A stretch of 64,000 nt of DNA from Mesorhizobium sp. SARCC-RB16n (GTDB lineage: Bacteria > Pseudomonadota > Alphaproteobacteria > Rhizobiales > Rhizobiaceae): NCBI RefSeq assembly GCF_008520305.1, contig NZ_ML703279.1:62001-126000 (forward strand). The letters are read 5' to 3'. The position numbers and the translations under genes were made by a program. Each line of letters opens with the position of its first letter. Position 1 is the first letter of the stretch. This document shows, one piece after another, positions 63,768 to 64,000 of this stretch. The notes below the pieces were generated by a model. It did not search any database. It had not been told where the DNA came from and was given only the letters and a program-made list of their open reading frames with translations.

Positions 63768-64000
63768 ATGGATACGCCGAAACGCCCACGTGGCGGGCCG
63801 CGTCAACCCGACGCACCAACGCCGGCGGAACGACAGCGCGCCTGTCGTGCGCGATTGGCTGCGGCCGGCAGGGCACCTCGTGTGCAGCGTATCATCGACG
63901 ATAGGTTCGATTCAAAGACACAGGTTATCGTCGAACGCGCCTTCTTCGAGGAGCAGCGCCGTAATTTACATAACGCGTTACTCAAAATCGAGCTTCTAGA
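63768..64000 (+). CDS. Partial gene running off the window (hypothetical)
   Basis: The frame starts with ATG at 63768, begins MDTPKRPRGGPRQPDAP and continues without a stop to the window edge (77 residues). GGAGG lies just before the ATG but only one base away, which is close. The visible part is arginine- and alanine-rich and of no recognised family. TAACGCGTT occurs before it (63744) and inside it (63971). Confidence 0.5.
   Translation, partial: MDTPKRPRGGPRQPDAPTPAERQRACRARLAAAGRAPRVQRIIDDRFDSKTQVIVERAFFEEQRRNLHNALLKIELL

Noticed and set aside
1-64000. CRISPR array
   Set aside because: No regularly spaced repeat with unique spacers was seen; the only short-period array is the iteron-like one at 55.7 kb.
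1-64000. rRNA or tRNA genes
   Set aside because: No segment showed the required conserved sequence or cloverleaf pattern.

Overview
The window looks like part of the symbiosis island (an integrative and conjugative element, ICE) of a Mesorhizobium-type alphaproteobacterium. The evidence is the gene families present: an RP4-like Trb mating-pore operon with TraG, an RlxS-type relaxase with TraF, DUF2840 and DUF736 neighbours, an RdfS-like excisionase, a frameshifted DUF6499/DUF2285 activator (FseA type), a QseM/QseC-like pair and a TraR/TraI quorum-sensing pair. MucR regulators, dctABD and high-GC codon use fit the same group. All family names rest on recognition of sequence motifs; no database search was run.

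Layout. 1-1.7 kb holds gene remnants (a 2OG-oxygenase fragment and a LysR fragment) and a possible NifA/sigma-54 control region. 1.7-10.7 kb is a methyl-cycle cluster: a SAM-dependent methyltransferase, an isopenicillin-N-synthase-like oxygenase, SAM synthetase, an adenosine-kinase-like PfkB enzyme, a PhoB-type regulator, and, on the opposite strand, cobalamin-independent methionine synthase behind a cobalamin riboswitch. 11.1-20.9 kb is a mosaic: two almost identical traR copies in a 1160-bp direct duplication, only one followed by intact traI, with an acyltransferase-like membrane protein, an ABC exporter, a VapBC-type toxin pair and decayed fragments between and around them. 21.4-22.6 kb encodes a thioredoxin-like protein.

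23.2-35.7 kb, minus strand, is one tightly overlapping conjugation operon: traG, a CopG-like gene, trbB, C, D, E, J, K, L, F, G, I and two DUF2274 genes. 36-39 kb carries an IS3 remnant, a MucR regulator, a cold-shock protein and small ORFs. 39.4-50.7 kb contains metabolic genes: Kup potassium uptake, the dicarboxylate system dctA/dctBD with a good sigma-54 promoter, and two M16 peptidase-family proteins.

51-60.5 kb, minus strand, is the ICE processing and control block: qseM, fseA (two frames), rdfS, repA, a short array of iteron-like repeats, DUF2840, traF, DUF736, lytic transglycosylase and rlxS, with qseC divergent from qseM across a large inverted repeat; a DUF932 gene lies beyond. 60.9-64 kb has a second MucR gene, another DUF736 gene with a decayed relative, a tyrosine integrase broken by two frameshifts and a gene cut by the window edge.

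How it could work: TraI makes the acyl-homoserine lactone, TraR responds, FseA (made only after a +1 shift of frame) activates rdfS, and RdfS promotes excision. QseM opposes TraR and FseA, and QseC sets QseM level. RlxS, TraF, TraG and the Trb channel then move the element. This scheme is taken from ICEMlSym(R7A) and is inferred here from gene content. The strongest unexplained features are the methyl-cycle cluster with its oxygenase, the traR duplication that stops just after the traI start codon, and the iteron-like array beside repA.
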